Shown: positions 16,534 to 25,487 of the stretch, piece by piece
How the letters are laid out: every line of letters begins with the position of its first letter
Position numbering within the stretch: position 1 is the stretch's first letter
From: Tissierellia bacterium
GTDB lineage: Bacteria > Bacillota > Clostridia > Tissierellales > Sedimentibacteraceae
Direction of reading: 5' to 3'
Assembly (NCBI GenBank): GCA_012843025.1
Contig: DURT01000007.1
Span: forward strand, 1-41,691
Length of the DNA stretch: 41,691 nt
Notes under the pieces: generated by a model
Told to the model about the DNA's origin: nothing
Databases searched by the model: none
The model's input: the letters and a program-made list of their open reading frames with translations, nothing else
Translations under genes and position numbers: made by a program

Positions 16534-17472
16534 CTATGAACTGATTATAATTTTTTTTAGTTCCTTTTCTAATTTTTCTATACTTAATGTTTCTTGAACT
16601 CTTAGCTGGTGCAATTTGCTCATAGTAATTTCAAGGTGACTTTTGACTGTAGATACACTTTCATAGGAATTATTTATTTTTGATTGCATATACCAATCTG
16701 CAATAAGCCCATCAAGGAAGAAATCTGCAAATTTTGCAAATCCGTCGGTTTCAAATCTAATATCGTAGTTGATTTTCACATCTGCCAGTTCTGATTTAAA
16801 TTTTCTTAAATAATAATGGGCACTTTCAACTTCCTTCATAGCATCATCAATATGAGAATGTTTTGCTAAATCAGAAATCAGACCCCCGCCCAACAGGTCC
16901 CATGTTCCCCATCCTTTAGCGGAGCTTAAGCTATTTAGAGCAGCATCAAGACTGTTTACAGCAAGTTTTCCCGCTGAGATGGCTTCATTCAGCTCTTTTA
17001 GATTTCTCTTTGATTCCTCTATTTTTTGTGTTAATTCTAATATCTTGCTTGCATAACCTTCTCCAGATTTGATTAATAATTCCTTTTTCTGTGCATATAA
17101 ACGATTATATTCACTAATACAATTTTTGTATGTTTCCCTTTCTTCAATTAATTTAGAAATTTCTGCTTGTATATATTCTAAGTCATTAACTTCTTGATCA
17201 TATCTAAGTTTTGCTGTAAGGGCTTCTCTTTGTTCTTTCTCTTTTTTATCTGCTAATTTACCGGTGACTGAATAAAAAATAGAAACTATATTTTTATTAT
17301 TTAATTTTTTAACGTCTAAATTTTCCTTATCTAGTACTGTTTTTAGTTCATACACTTTTTGTTCTAATTCAGCTTCATCATTTCTTAGCTCCTTAAGAAT
17401 TGAATCAATTTTATTTAATCTGTATATTTTTTGTTGAACTTCTTCTATTTTTTTATTTAATTCTGAATACAT
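16534..17472 (-). CDS. Coiled-coil protein of unknown function
   Basis: A 312-residue soluble protein dominated by heptad-like helices (about 1-165 and 265-310) with no signal peptide or membrane segment. Between them lies a conserved-looking segment GWGTWDLLGGGLISDLAKHSHIDDA (about 187-211), whose pattern I have seen in other Firmicutes hypothetical proteins but cannot name. AGGAGG precedes ATG 17472. It starts 34 bases after the RDD gene and may be cotranscribed with it. No enzymatic motif was found. Confidence 0.7.
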   Translation of the reverse strand: MYSELNKKIEEVQQKIYRLNKIDSILKELRNDEAELEQKVYELKTVLDKENLDVKKLNNKNIVSIFYSVTGKLADKKEKEQREALTAKLRYDQEVNDLEYIQAEISKLIEERETYKNCISEYNRLYAQKKELLIKSGEGYASKILELTQKIEESKRNLKELNEAISAGKLAVNSLDAALNSLSSAKGWGTWDLLGGGLISDLAKHSHIDDAMKEVESAHYYLRKFKSELADVKINYDIRFETDGFAKFADFFLDGLIADWYMQSKINNSYESVSTVKSHLEITMSKLHQLRVQETLSIEKLEKELKKIIISS

Positions 17473-17506
17473 TTTTCCTCCTGTCCTGAGAGTTTTCTAT
17501 CTTAAT

Positions 17507-18607
17507 CTATTCATCCTGATAGTTTCCCTTTTTCATGGAAAAATTCAATCTAAAATAGTTTTCTTTCGCATCTTCTATCGGAAAAAGCATATGAGCTGTC
17601 TCCCTATAACCTGAATGCTCAATATTACAGTTAAACATTATGCCTGCCTCCACAAAACTATAGTCATTAAAAATATTATTATTGATTTGTTCTGCTATTC
17701 GTTTGGGAATTTTAGAAAATAACCTCATTTCATCCTGTGCACCTGCAAAAGCAAGGGAAGCTAAGAACATATAATCGTCATATGAACTAAGCAAGTATTC
17801 ATTATTTTTTATTTCAACAGCAAATGAAACACCTGTCACATATCCATTTTCTATTGTAAAATTATAATCTGGTTTTTCAGTATAACCGATATATATTATG
17901 GTCCCGCTAGAATTCTTCTTTTCCCATTTCCCGGTTTCATCTAAGTAACTATCACCAAAATCAATGTTGTAATAATTAGCATAATAATTGTAGTTCTCGA
18001 CAAATTCTTCTATAGTCAAATCACCTTTGTTAGGAGGAAGAAGCTGGGCAGAGATTATCGTTAACATAGCAGCAAATGAGAGTGCAATTGCACCAATATA
18101 AAGTACACTTCGATACCATTTCGTATCCTTAATGGTATAAGATATTGATTCATCCCATGGCTGAATTTCATTCTCAATACATAGCTTGTAGCTTTTCCAA
18201 AGACGGATTAAATTATATATTGGGATGCTAAATCCCATTCCACCACCTAAAACACCAAGCGTCCTTTCAAAACCCTCTCCATATGATAGACGACTACCAT
18301 CATGATTTTCTATCCTAAGTCCAAATATTGCTTTTCCTGGTGTATTCCCAAATAAATTAAGCAAGAGTGGTTCTAAAACCAACATTATTACAATCGTTAT
18401 AAAAGAGTCAAGAATATTCCCGGCATTGCTTCTATCAGCCACGTTTATATGGAACACAAATGCGAGAAATGCCGACCAAAGTAAGTTGTATAAATTGATG
18501 TCCAGTATTCTTGCAAAATATCTGCGCCATGGGTGGTATACCTGAGGAGTCTCATCATATTTGTTTGCTCGCTCCATTTCGGATAACTCTTCAATTTCTT
18601 TTATCAT
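17507..18607 (-). CDS. RDD-family membrane protein
   Basis: The 366-residue product begins with a cytoplasmic lead and an RDD domain: WRRYFARILDINLYNLLW (about 28-45), further helices to about residue 140, and the family PGKAIFGLRI box. A fourth membrane helix (about 168-190) is followed by about 170 residues predicted outside the membrane, which I do not recognise. RDD proteins are implicated in ion exchange or membrane assembly, but this one's role is unknown. The ribosome site (GGATG) is weak, so a start at the internal Met of MERANKY is possible. Confidence 0.75.
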   Translation of the reverse strand: MIKEIEELSEMERANKYDETPQVYHPWRRYFARILDINLYNLLWSAFLAFVFHINVADRSNAGNILDSFITIVIMLVLEPLLLNLFGNTPGKAIFGLRIENHDGSRLSYGEGFERTLGVLGGGMGFSIPIYNLIRLWKSYKLCIENEIQPWDESISYTIKDTKWYRSVLYIGAIALSFAAMLTIISAQLLPPNKGDLTIEEFVENYNYYANYYNIDFGDSYLDETGKWEKKNSSGTIIYIGYTEKPDYNFTIENGYVTGVSFAVEIKNNEYLLSSYDDYMFLASLAFAGAQDEMRLFSKIPKRIAEQINNNIFNDYSFVEAGIMFNCNIEHSGYRETAHMLFPIEDAKENYFRLNFSMKKGNYQDE

Positions 18608-18690
18608 TATATTTTACATCCTTTAATATTTTTAGTATCTAACTTATTAAAAACAACTAACCTTAAACCTTATTATATAAACTCATCTAT

Positions 18691-19590
18691 TCAGAATATA
18701 TTACGTCTTAAAACCTTGCCGCTTTTATCTATAATTTCTACTAAACTGCCATTAGTCCATTCAGGACGCATTTCTACCAATTTACCATCACTGTCTATTT
18801 CATCAGCCAAGACAATATATTTATAATTTAAACCGTATTTGTCTAAAACATTAATATATATTTCAATCCTGTCATTGGCTGAAAGTTCAACTTCACCTTG
18901 TAAAGAATGAATAGTATGCATTTTAGATTCAAGGTTCTTCATATCCACTTCCTGTTCATCTATGAAAGTACCATTTATATACTTGGAAATACTTATTTTT
19001 TCTAAGCTGTTATTTTTAGATTCAAAATAATCTATTATTATATCCCCCTCATATTGGTACTTGCCCGAAATATATTTTGTTCTTCCTGCAAAATGGACAT
19101 ACATATCCAATAAATATTTATATTGCAAATCATCATATTCATCTATCGTTTCTATTTTTTCTAAACCCTTATCTTTTAATATTACCTTTATTTGTAATGG
19201 ATCAAATAGATAGGCATTTATTGAAGCAGTAAATCTTGAACCATTCTTAACCATTACATGCCTTTGGTCATTTACTAACAAATCTGCAGTCAAATTCTCT
19301 GTCTGTTCTTTAGGGGTTACTGATATTTCCACAGGAATAGTTAAATTATCTTTATTTAAATCACTTCCAAATGTTACAGTATAGCTGTCAAATAAACTAA
19401 TTTGCTTTTTTAGCTTTTCATCAACATTTGCATATATATTTTTGATTTCATTTCTAAGATCGATTTGTTCATTTTGAATTTGCCTTAGACTCCTATTCAT
19501 TGAATTTTCAATATTATGGATTTTATTCATTGTAGTGAAATTAAATAAAATTAAAACTGCGATAATAAAATATAAATGTTTTCTTTTCAT
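18691..19590 (-). CDS. Membrane-anchored extracytoplasmic protein, unknown function
   Basis: The 299-residue product has one N-terminal membrane helix after KRK (about 5-19), a short coiled coil (about 24-65), and a beta-rich region with repeated TENLTADLLVN- and EVELSANDRIEIYINV-like strands, suggesting one or two Ig-like domains outside the cell. GAAGGAG precedes ATG 19590. It lies in a minus-strand run with the RDD, coiled-coil and lipoprotein genes. No catalytic motif was recognised. Confidence 0.7.
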   Translation of the reverse strand: MKRKHLYFIIAVLILFNFTTMNKIHNIENSMNRSLRQIQNEQIDLRNEIKNIYANVDEKLKKQISLFDSYTVTFGSDLNKDNLTIPVEISVTPKEQTENLTADLLVNDQRHVMVKNGSRFTASINAYLFDPLQIKVILKDKGLEKIETIDEYDDLQYKYLLDMYVHFAGRTKYISGKYQYEGDIIIDYFESKNNSLEKISISKYINGTFIDEQEVDMKNLESKMHTIHSLQGEVELSANDRIEIYINVLDKYGLNYKYIVLADEIDSDGKLVEMRPEWTNGSLVEIIDKSGKVLRRNIF

Positions 19591-19656
19591 TTTTTCTCCT
19601 TCTGCTCTTCTCCTGTTTCACCTCTTAGCAAGAGGAACCTTTAGCCCTCTGCTTGC

Positions 19657-20553
19657 CTAATCATTCCAGCTTTTTAGTGTATCCAATTCAAAAGTCCATT
19701 CAGGTGTAATTAATTTCTCTTTACCCTTTATAGAATACCATGGACTTATATCCTCATCCATGGGATTTATAAGAAGTTGAGTTTGCTGGGCAGGCATGTA
19801 GGACTGGGCCAGTAAAAAAATCTTTTCACCTTCTGAATTAACTGCCATGTCAACAACAATTACGGCATGACCTGGACTGCCGCCAACAATAAAGACATCG
19901 CCTATATTCATCTTATCAACACTTACACTGACAAGCTCTTTTTCCAAAGAAAGAGTCCCAGCGTATGCAAAAACCATATCCATATATTTTCTGAAATCTT
20001 CATATGAATTTGAAGGTTCTGCAGCTTTACAGTATTCCGCCTGATTTCCCTGAACTTTAATTCTGTAACCTTCCATCCACTTCTTATACTCTGCCTTAAA
20101 TCCTGATACAAAATTAAAACTGATTTTATCATATAATCCCTGTAAATAAAGGTACTCTGCCCTTAAAAGCATAATTGCATCTGCACATTGATGAAGGTCT
20201 CTATTGCCTATATCTACATCAAAGACGCTGTCATAAATTCCTTTTGAAGGCTTCTTTCTTCCATTATAATATAAAACCTTTTCACCATAGGGCTTGAGCC
20301 TTTGATTTCTTAAAAATTCTGCAAAGCTCCCTTCTTCATATTCAACCCTAATGTATCCTTCTACTGGCAAATATCTGTCCTTTATAGTCATTCCTTCCCT
20401 ATTAACGAGCCTATTTACAGTATCGTCCTGACCATCAAACATATTAAAAGGAAATATTTCCGAATTATCTGATGTAAAATTTTTACAAGCGGTAATAAAC
20501 AAACATATCAATAAAACATAAATACATATTAGTTGTTTCCTGGACCCAGTCAT
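19657..20553 (-). CDS. DUF4846 lipoprotein
   Basis: The 298-residue product has a lipoprotein signal with lipobox FITAC (Cys23), so it is probably anchored to the outer face of the membrane. The mature part matches DUF4846: QCADAIMLLRAEYLY (about 122-136), FNFVSGFKAEYKKWMEGYR (about 147-165), and GDVFIVGGSPGHAVIVVDMA (about 220-239). The last segment resembles the His box of NlpC/P60-like folds, but no catalytic Cys is apparent, so an enzymatic role is speculative. GGGAGAG precedes ATG 20553. Confidence 0.82.
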   Translation of the reverse strand: MTGSRKQLICIYVLLICLFITACKNFTSDNSEIFPFNMFDGQDDTVNRLVNREGMTIKDRYLPVEGYIRVEYEEGSFAEFLRNQRLKPYGEKVLYYNGRKKPSKGIYDSVFDVDIGNRDLHQCADAIMLLRAEYLYLQGLYDKISFNFVSGFKAEYKKWMEGYRIKVQGNQAEYCKAAEPSNSYEDFRKYMDMVFAYAGTLSLEKELVSVSVDKMNIGDVFIVGGSPGHAVIVVDMAVNSEGEKIFLLAQSYMPAQQTQLLINPMDEDISPWYSIKGKEKLITPEWTFELDTLKSWND

Positions 20554-20665
20554 ATTTCTCTCCCTTAATAAATTCCAAGTTCATTACCATCGATTTGTAT
20601 ATGACATATAGTTTGAATATTACATAAACCTGTGTGTAGGTTTAATGTATCCTAATGTGAATTAG

Positions 20666-20887
20666 TTATTTAATTACATCTATGTTTCCAAAAAAGAGAA
20701 AATTAAGCAAACACACTATCAAGGTAATATGCACGCTCAGCAATTGGCATATTCTGTCTAACAAGGTGTACTTACCAATGCTGTCTCTTTTTTCGCGACC
20801 TTCCTTGGTAAGATAAATGTATAACCAATAAATTCCTCCAAATCCGCTAGAAAAAGATAAGAATAAATAAAATACCGCTTTAACCAT
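20666..20887 (-). CDS. Small two-helix membrane protein
   Basis: A 73-residue product with two hydrophobic segments (about 3-26 and 47-67) joined by a charged loop (LTKEGREKRDSIGKY). An AAGGGA site lies upstream of ATG 20887. It was not recognised. Its position before DUF3307/SatD and after DUF4846 offers no clear clue. Confidence 0.55.
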   Translation of the reverse strand: MVKAVFYLFLSFSSGFGGIYWLYIYLTKEGREKRDSIGKYTLLDRICQLLSVHITLIVCLLNFLFFGNIDVIK

Positions 20888-20961
20888 ATAATACCATCCC
20901 TTATATTATTAATAAGAAATAATGCTTAATCTTAATAGACGAATATATCGCTAAAATTGTT

Positions 20962-21720
20962 CTAGGTTATAAAAACAAGAGAAATAATTATTACAATTAA
21001 AGTACTTAAAAGAGTTCCCAATAAATAATATTCTGCAAAATCCTTTTCTTTAGATATTTTGTCATATCTGGCTATAGATTTTGCCGTTAAAACCAAACCT
21101 ATTGCAGAGTATTGCTTAATGGAGAGAAATATTAACATGATCATTCGTTCCACTGTACCAATGAATCTTCCGGCACTAATAGTTTCTTGCATATTATTAA
21201 TATTGCTAATTGGTCTGTATACTGCCAATAACTTTTGGATTGCAATATTAGCTGGCTTGTGTATGAATAATAAAGCAAATATCCATGAAACAGCCGTTGA
21301 CCATTGTATTCCAACAAGATTTAAGAAGTCGGTAATTACATTCCCCTCTATCAGTATACTGTTTTTTGCCTGCCAATATGAAATCCCAAATAGAGAAACA
21401 AAGTGCAGAAATTGATCTACAAAGAATATATTTCTTTCAGTTGTCTTTGACAAATTGTCTTTATTATACATAGATGATATCCATACAAACTTCATAGCAT
21501 CGATAATCAAATGTAGTAATGATGCTAGTGTTGCTCCTAAGACTAAGTCGAAAGATGCTATAAAGAGGACCATTATAAGCATTACCCCATAATATTGGCC
21601 ACAATGTATCAAGACCCATATAAAGCTACTATCCTTCCTTTCAGCAGTCCTTTCTGTTTGCACATAAAAATCCCCAAGGATGTGTCCTAAAAGAAATATT
21701 ATAAGGTATTCCCTAAACAT
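20962..21720 (-). CDS. DUF3307 membrane protein
   Basis: A 252-residue polytopic protein with about six membrane segments. The N-terminus LLGHILGDFYVQTERTAERK and the histidines in SLLHLIIDAMKF mark it as DUF3307. The ATG at 21720 overlaps the SatD stop by 8 bases, so translation is coupled. DUF3307 genes are often paired with satD; the pair may act as a sensing or transport unit. Function unproven. Confidence 0.85.
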   Translation of the reverse strand: MFREYLIIFLLGHILGDFYVQTERTAERKDSSFIWVLIHCGQYYGVMLIMVLFIASFDLVLGATLASLLHLIIDAMKFVWISSMYNKDNLSKTTERNIFFVDQFLHFVSLFGISYWQAKNSILIEGNVITDFLNLVGIQWSTAVSWIFALLFIHKPANIAIQKLLAVYRPISNINNMQETISAGRFIGTVERMIMLIFLSIKQYSAIGLVLTAKSIARYDKISKEKDFAEYYLLGTLLSTLIVIIISLVFIT

Positions 21721-22399
21721 TTTCTCTCCTTATTTCTGCCAATGCTCTTTTTATGGTATCCAATGCATCCTTATACGCATAATAATTTCCCTTTGACAAA
21801 CTTTTTTGAACGGCAGGTTGCTTAATATTAAACCTTTTGGCAACATCAGACTGGTTGTCCTGATGTTTTAAAATGTCCCAAATTATTTCCCTCTGCCTCT
21901 CTGTCCAGGAATTTTTTATTACTGTCAACAATGACAATATGGTATTAATCATTACCGTCATTTCCTCATTACTACCTTCAGCTTCAATTCTTATATCTGC
22001 TGTATTTGTCTGTTTTCTCTTTTCATTGTCCTTCAAAAAATTAATAGCTTTTCGAGCATTGTAATATCCCGGTCCATCTGCTCCTATAGGCATTTCCTTG
22101 TTAATTTCTGTAGTTATTGTCCCTATACCAATACCAAATCTTATTTTAACCGGATGCATTTTCCTTTCAATTTCAAATATTATATCCATGGTATTTGAAC
22201 CGTTACACAACAAACCTTGAAATTCATCTCCAAGGGTTATCATAAACTTAGAAGCAATATCCTTGTAGTATTTATTATTTACTTCTTCTAGTATTGATTT
22301 TAACTTTTTCTGTACTTCACTTCTTTGCTGGAGCTTCTTTGAATCCCTGATATCGCCTATAACTGCTATATAAGGACTATTTTCAAAAGAGAGAAACAT
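21713..22399 (-). CDS. satD: SatD-family protein with C-terminal HTH
   Basis: The 228-residue product shows the SatD N-terminus (YIAVIGDIRDSKKL, about 9-22) and LGDEFQGLL (about 58-66), plus a C-terminal helix-turn-helix (QSDVAKRFNIKQPAVQKSLS). The GD-x-x-GS/DSK and GDEFQG patterns recall nucleotide-cyclase-like folds. SatD was named from the acid-tolerance locus of Streptococcus mutans; its reaction is unknown. ATG 22399 is chosen over 22426 because AAGGAGG lies six bases before it. Coupled to DUF3307, with a promoter at 22425-22453. Confidence 0.82.
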   Translation of the reverse strand: MFLSFENSPYIAVIGDIRDSKKLQQRSEVQKKLKSILEEVNNKYYKDIASKFMITLGDEFQGLLCNGSNTMDIIFEIERKMHPVKIRFGIGIGTITTEINKEMPIGADGPGYYNARKAINFLKDNEKRKQTNTADIRIEAEGSNEEMTVMINTILSLLTVIKNSWTERQREIIWDILKHQDNQSDVAKRFNIKQPAVQKSLSKGNYYAYKDALDTIKRALAEIRRENV

Positions 22400-22424
22400 A
22401 GCCAACCTCCTTCTTATTGAATTC

Positions 22425-22453
22425 ATTATATATCCTTATAAGTGAATATGCAA
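22425..22453 (-). promoter_or_regulatory. Promoter of the satD-DUF3307 operon
   Basis: Minus-strand TTGCAT, 17-base spacer, TATAAT, followed by AAGGAGG and ATG 22399. Confidence 0.7.
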
Positions 22454-22509
22454 GAAATATTCATCATATAGGTTATATTTATCTAATGTTCCCAAAGTAT
22501 GTGTCTTGA

Positions 22510-22779
22510 ATGATCCTATTCTCCTTAACGGCTCTTCGTAAAGGTTATAATCTAAAAGCAGTTATACGAATGAATGTGGAAGGTATGAAAAAATCACTTT
22601 CCCATATGCCTATTTTTGCCCTTATAGGAATAATTACTGCTATATGGAGGGCAAGTTGTACAATTCCCTTAGCAACCTTATCAGCAAGTCCTGTAAGCAT
22701 TTTATATGCAGTATACCTGTATCTAGTTCCTATAATTAATATAGGAAGGCTGCCAAAAATGATTATAAAGAAAAAATAG
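22510..22779 (+). pseudogene. Remnant of an NhaC-type Na+/H+ antiporter gene
   Basis: An 89-residue reading frame. Residues 9-45 (LRKGYNLKAVIRMNVEGMKKS, then FALIGIITAIWRASCTIP) resemble the N-terminal quarter of NhaC-family antiporters. The remainder (YAVYLYLVPIINIGRLPKM) looks like a C-terminal helix and tail, as if the middle of a protein of 400-plus residues had been deleted in frame. There is no clear ribosome site before ATG 22510. It is the only plus-strand coding region between about 16.5 and 39.8 kb. Family call from motif memory. Confidence 0.5.
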
Positions 22780-22814
22780 CCCTCTATGTTAGGGAGTTCC
22801 TTATAAAGGGTTAT

Positions 22815-23417
22815 CTATAATTCCATATAGTTATAATAATTCTTTATTGTATTTTTTGTATAAATACAAGCAGAAATACTTAATCCTAACCATATTATCA
22901 CAATCAACACATCCGAGATTATATCTTGCCCTAGATGAAATTCATCATTCTTAAAGGAAGAAACAAAAGAATTCATGATTAAAATATAGAGCACTGCAGG
23001 TGTAGAGCTTACAAATTCAATTACTAATCCCCCTAAGAAAATAGATACAGGAAATGTCATGGATAGTTCCAATAGAAATGGCACCAGGTCTAATGGCTTT
23101 AACACTCCACTAAGCACACTTAAACCATATATAACTAATACAAATAAGGTTGAGGCTCCATAAATAACCATATATGTTATAAACTTAGCCTTTGCAAATT
23201 CCGCCTTAGTTGTCGGCAAACTAAAAATGGTGTTGTAATTTTTGCCATCAATATCTTCTAGCGTAAAAACAGACATACCTACTATTGTAGGAATTATCAT
23301 GATAAATAGGCCGTATCCTCGCCTAATATATAATACAGTTAAAACAATAATTAAAAATACTAGACTAAAATGTATACTTTTTAACAATGATAAATTATGT
23401 TTTATTAATGCTCTCAT
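22815..23417 (-). CDS. ABC-2-type transporter permease, second copy
   Basis: A 200-residue protein with six membrane segments. It is a paralogue of the preceding gene's product: both have KNYNTxFSLP-x4-E-x-AKAK near residue 65 and a similar N-terminal half, so the pair arose by tandem duplication. ATG 23417 follows AGGTGG. It is last in the GntR-ATPase-permease-permease operon and probably pairs with the ATPase. Substrate unknown; related YtrA-type systems respond to cell-wall antibiotics. Confidence 0.85.
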   Translation of the reverse strand: MRALIKHNLSLLKSIHFSLVFLIIVLTVLYIRRGYGLFIMIIPTIVGMSVFTLEDIDGKNYNTIFSLPTTKAEFAKAKFITYMVIYGASTLFVLVIYGLSVLSGVLKPLDLVPFLLELSMTFPVSIFLGGLVIEFVSSTPAVLYILIMNSFVSSFKNDEFHLGQDIISDVLIVIIWLGLSISACIYTKNTIKNYYNYMEL

Positions 23418-23428
23418 AATTACCACCT

Positions 23429-24034
23429 CTATAATTCCATATCCGAATAAAACTTTATAATGTTTTCTTTTACGACATTATATACAAACCTACTGAATCC
23501 TAATAGTATTAATAATATCAAAATATCTATAATTGTATTTTGGCCTATTTGCAAAGTAGAAGTCACAGATGTAATATGAACTGAATTTAACAATAAAATT
23601 ATGATAATTAATACCGGAAAAGTATTCTTAACTGCAATTCCAACTAATCCAAGGAAAACTGATAATAGAAATGTGGCTAGTAATTGAACCATAATAATTA
23701 ATATACCTGTTTTTTCCGTAAATCCTAATAGTATATATATAACATATAAAATAATAGATAGAAATGTAGTAGTTCCGTATACAATTAAGAGAGTCAACAA
23801 CTTTGCCTTTGCAAGCTCTAACCTATTTACAGGCAGGCTAAAAAGTGTATTATAATTTTTATCATCATAGGATTCTATTGTCGCTATACTTGCAAAGGTA
23901 ATAATTGGAATAACCCTTATAAAGGAGCTAGGACCATTTTTGATAGATATTCCTAATAAAAAGGCTAACATGCTTCTTAAAACAGGAGACATCTTTTTTA
24001 ATAAGGCTAAGCTATGTCTTACAGCAATTTTCAT
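23429..24034 (-). CDS. ABC-2-type transporter permease, first copy
   Basis: A 201-residue protein with about six membrane segments; the KNYNTLFSLP-x4-LELAKAK box sits in the second loop. ATG 24034 overlaps the ATPase stop by four bases (ATGA) and has AGGTGG upstream. It likely forms the membrane channel with the downstream paralogue and the ATPase. Confidence 0.86.
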   Translation of the reverse strand: MKIAVRHSLALLKKMSPVLRSMLAFLLGISIKNGPSSFIRVIPIITFASIATIESYDDKNYNTLFSLPVNRLELAKAKLLTLLIVYGTTTFLSIILYVIYILLGFTEKTGILIIMVQLLATFLLSVFLGLVGIAVKNTFPVLIIIILLLNSVHITSVTSTLQIGQNTIIDILILLILLGFSRFVYNVVKENIIKFYSDMEL

Positions 24035-24891
24035 ATATTACCACCTGCCATATAAATCATAATCTCTTCTATGTTAGGCTTATCTATTACTAAGCTGGAG
24101 CCATACTTTTCATAAAGCTTGCTATAGTTTGTCGTGAGCCCGGAAAATCCATATTTATTTTTTGTTATATTAATAAATACATTTTCTAATGTATCATCTA
24201 AAATATCTAATCCACCCTTTACAATTCTGTAAGTATCTAATAGTTTAATTTTATCTTCTGAAAATACAATTTTTCCCTTATTAATAAAGGTTATATAATC
24301 CGCCATTTTTTCAATATCGGAAATTATGTGGGTAGAAAACACTATGCTGCGATTTCCATCTTCAATATATTCCTGCAATATATTTATTACCTCATGTCTG
24401 AAAATTGGATCTAATCCTGAGGTAGGTTCGTCCATAATTAATAACTCTGCATCATGAGATAAAGCTAGTGATATGGCAAATTTCACTTTCATGCCCTTTG
24501 AAAGATCTTTAAATATTTGATTTTTGTTTATTTTAAATCGTTCCAAATAGGCATAGAATATTTCCCAATTCCAATTGTCATAAAAATTGGCTATAATTTT
24601 TGCATTGTTGTTAACGCTGAAATTTTCATAAAAATTGATATCACTATATACAAAGCCAATTCTATTTTTGATTTCTTTTTCCTTTTTTAAATTGTCTAAT
24701 CCAAATACTTTTATTTCACCGGAGCTTCTTTTAATTAAGTTCATTATAAGCTTGATAGTTGTAGTCTTTCCTGCTCCATTAGGACCTATAATGCCCATGA
24801 TGTAACCTCTTTTCAGATTGAAACTTACATTATCCAACTTAAAATCTGCATATTCCTTAGATAGATTATCTATTTCTAAAATTGTTTCCAT
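24031..24891 (-). CDS. ABC transporter ATP-binding protein
   Basis: The 286-residue product carries Walker A GPNGAGKT (about 36-43), a signature loop LSKGM instead of LSGGQ (about 133-137), Walker B LLIMDEPTSGLDP (about 150-162) and a switch His in FSTHI. The LSKGM form is common in ABC-2 exporters of the CcmA/YtrB type. Its ATG overlaps the end of the GntR gene by 26 bases, with GAGGGGG as ribosome site, so translation is coupled. It energises the two permeases that follow. Confidence 0.93.
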   Translation of the reverse strand: METILEIDNLSKEYADFKLDNVSFNLKRGYIMGIIGPNGAGKTTTIKLIMNLIKRSSGEIKVFGLDNLKKEKEIKNRIGFVYSDINFYENFSVNNNAKIIANFYDNWNWEIFYAYLERFKINKNQIFKDLSKGMKVKFAISLALSHDAELLIMDEPTSGLDPIFRHEVINILQEYIEDGNRSIVFSTHIISDIEKMADYITFINKGKIVFSEDKIKLLDTYRIVKGGLDILDDTLENVFINITKNKYGFSGLTTNYSKLYEKYGSSLVIDKPNIEEIMIYMAGGNI

Positions 24892-25270
24892 CCCTATCCC
24901 CCTCTACATAAATTATATTTATTCTACGGATTAATTCTTCCTTTGAAATATTTAACACCTTGCTCTTATTTATAATATTAAGCAAGTCCCCATCTAATAG
25001 TTCATATTTCTTTGCCTCTATGCTTTTCAAACTTTGAGGGGCAACAAAGGTCCCCTTTCCCGGAACTGTATGTATGAAACCGTCTCTTTCCAATTCTTCG
25101 TATGCCCTTTTAGTTGTAATAACACTAACATGAAGTTCTTTGGCAAGATTTCTGATGGAGGGCAGTAGTTCCCCAGCCTCCAATTCTCCATTAATTATTT
25201 GTTCTTTTATTTGAAAGGAAATTTGTTCATAAATAGGTTGTTTATTTGAATGAGATATTAATATTTTCAC
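24866..25270 (-). CDS. GntR-family regulator, YtrA subfamily
   Basis: The 134-residue product has a winged helix (about 5-75: PIYEQISFQIKEQIINGEL, LPSIRNLAKELHVS, TKRAYEELERDGFI, GKGTFVA) and the short C-terminal tail typical of YtrA rather than a ligand-binding domain. The start is taken as GTG 25270: it yields MKILISHSNKQPIYEQ, the usual family N-terminus, and has AGGA seven bases upstream. The ATG at 25300 lies inside the operator. It is first in the operon and probably represses it through the palindrome at 25299-25320. Confidence 0.9.
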   Translation of the reverse strand: MKILISHSNKQPIYEQISFQIKEQIINGELEAGELLPSIRNLAKELHVSVITTKRAYEELERDGFIHTVPGKGTFVAPQSLKSIEAKKYELLDGDLLNIINKSKVLNISKEELIRRINIIYVEGDRDGNNFRNR

Positions 25271-25298
25271 TTCATCATCCTTTACCGTATAGCTGTGC

Positions 25299-25342
25299 AT
25301 ATACTATATATACAGTATATGTTAACAGAACTATAGTGTCAA
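25299..25342 (-). promoter_or_regulatory. Promoter and operator of the GntR-ABC operon
   Basis: Minus-strand TTGACA (25337-25342), 17-base spacer, TATACT (25314-25319). The palindrome ATATACT-N8-AGTATAT (25299-25320) covers the -10 box, as expected for autorepression by a YtrA-type regulator. Confidence 0.8.
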
Positions 25343-25388
25343 GAATAAAAAAGATTTCCTAAAAGATATATAATCTGATCAAAAAATC

Positions 25389-25428
25389 AGGGGACGTACT
25401 TAGACTATTTAAGTCAAGTACGTCCCCT
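25389..25428 (-). terminator. Terminator of blaI-blaR1, REP-like sequence
   Basis: A stem of about 16 bp with one bulge (AGGGGACGTACTT arms, 25389-25406 with 25412-25428). On the minus strand the T-rich GATTTTTTG follows, 60 bases past the blaR1 stop. The GGGGACGTAC arms recall REP-type palindromes linked to Y1 transposases in Firmicutes; that link is a guess. Confidence 0.75.
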
Positions 25429-25487
25429 TAATTTCTTACAGGTATTTAACCATAATTTATAGTGATGAGAGAAGCTCCTTTATAGTA

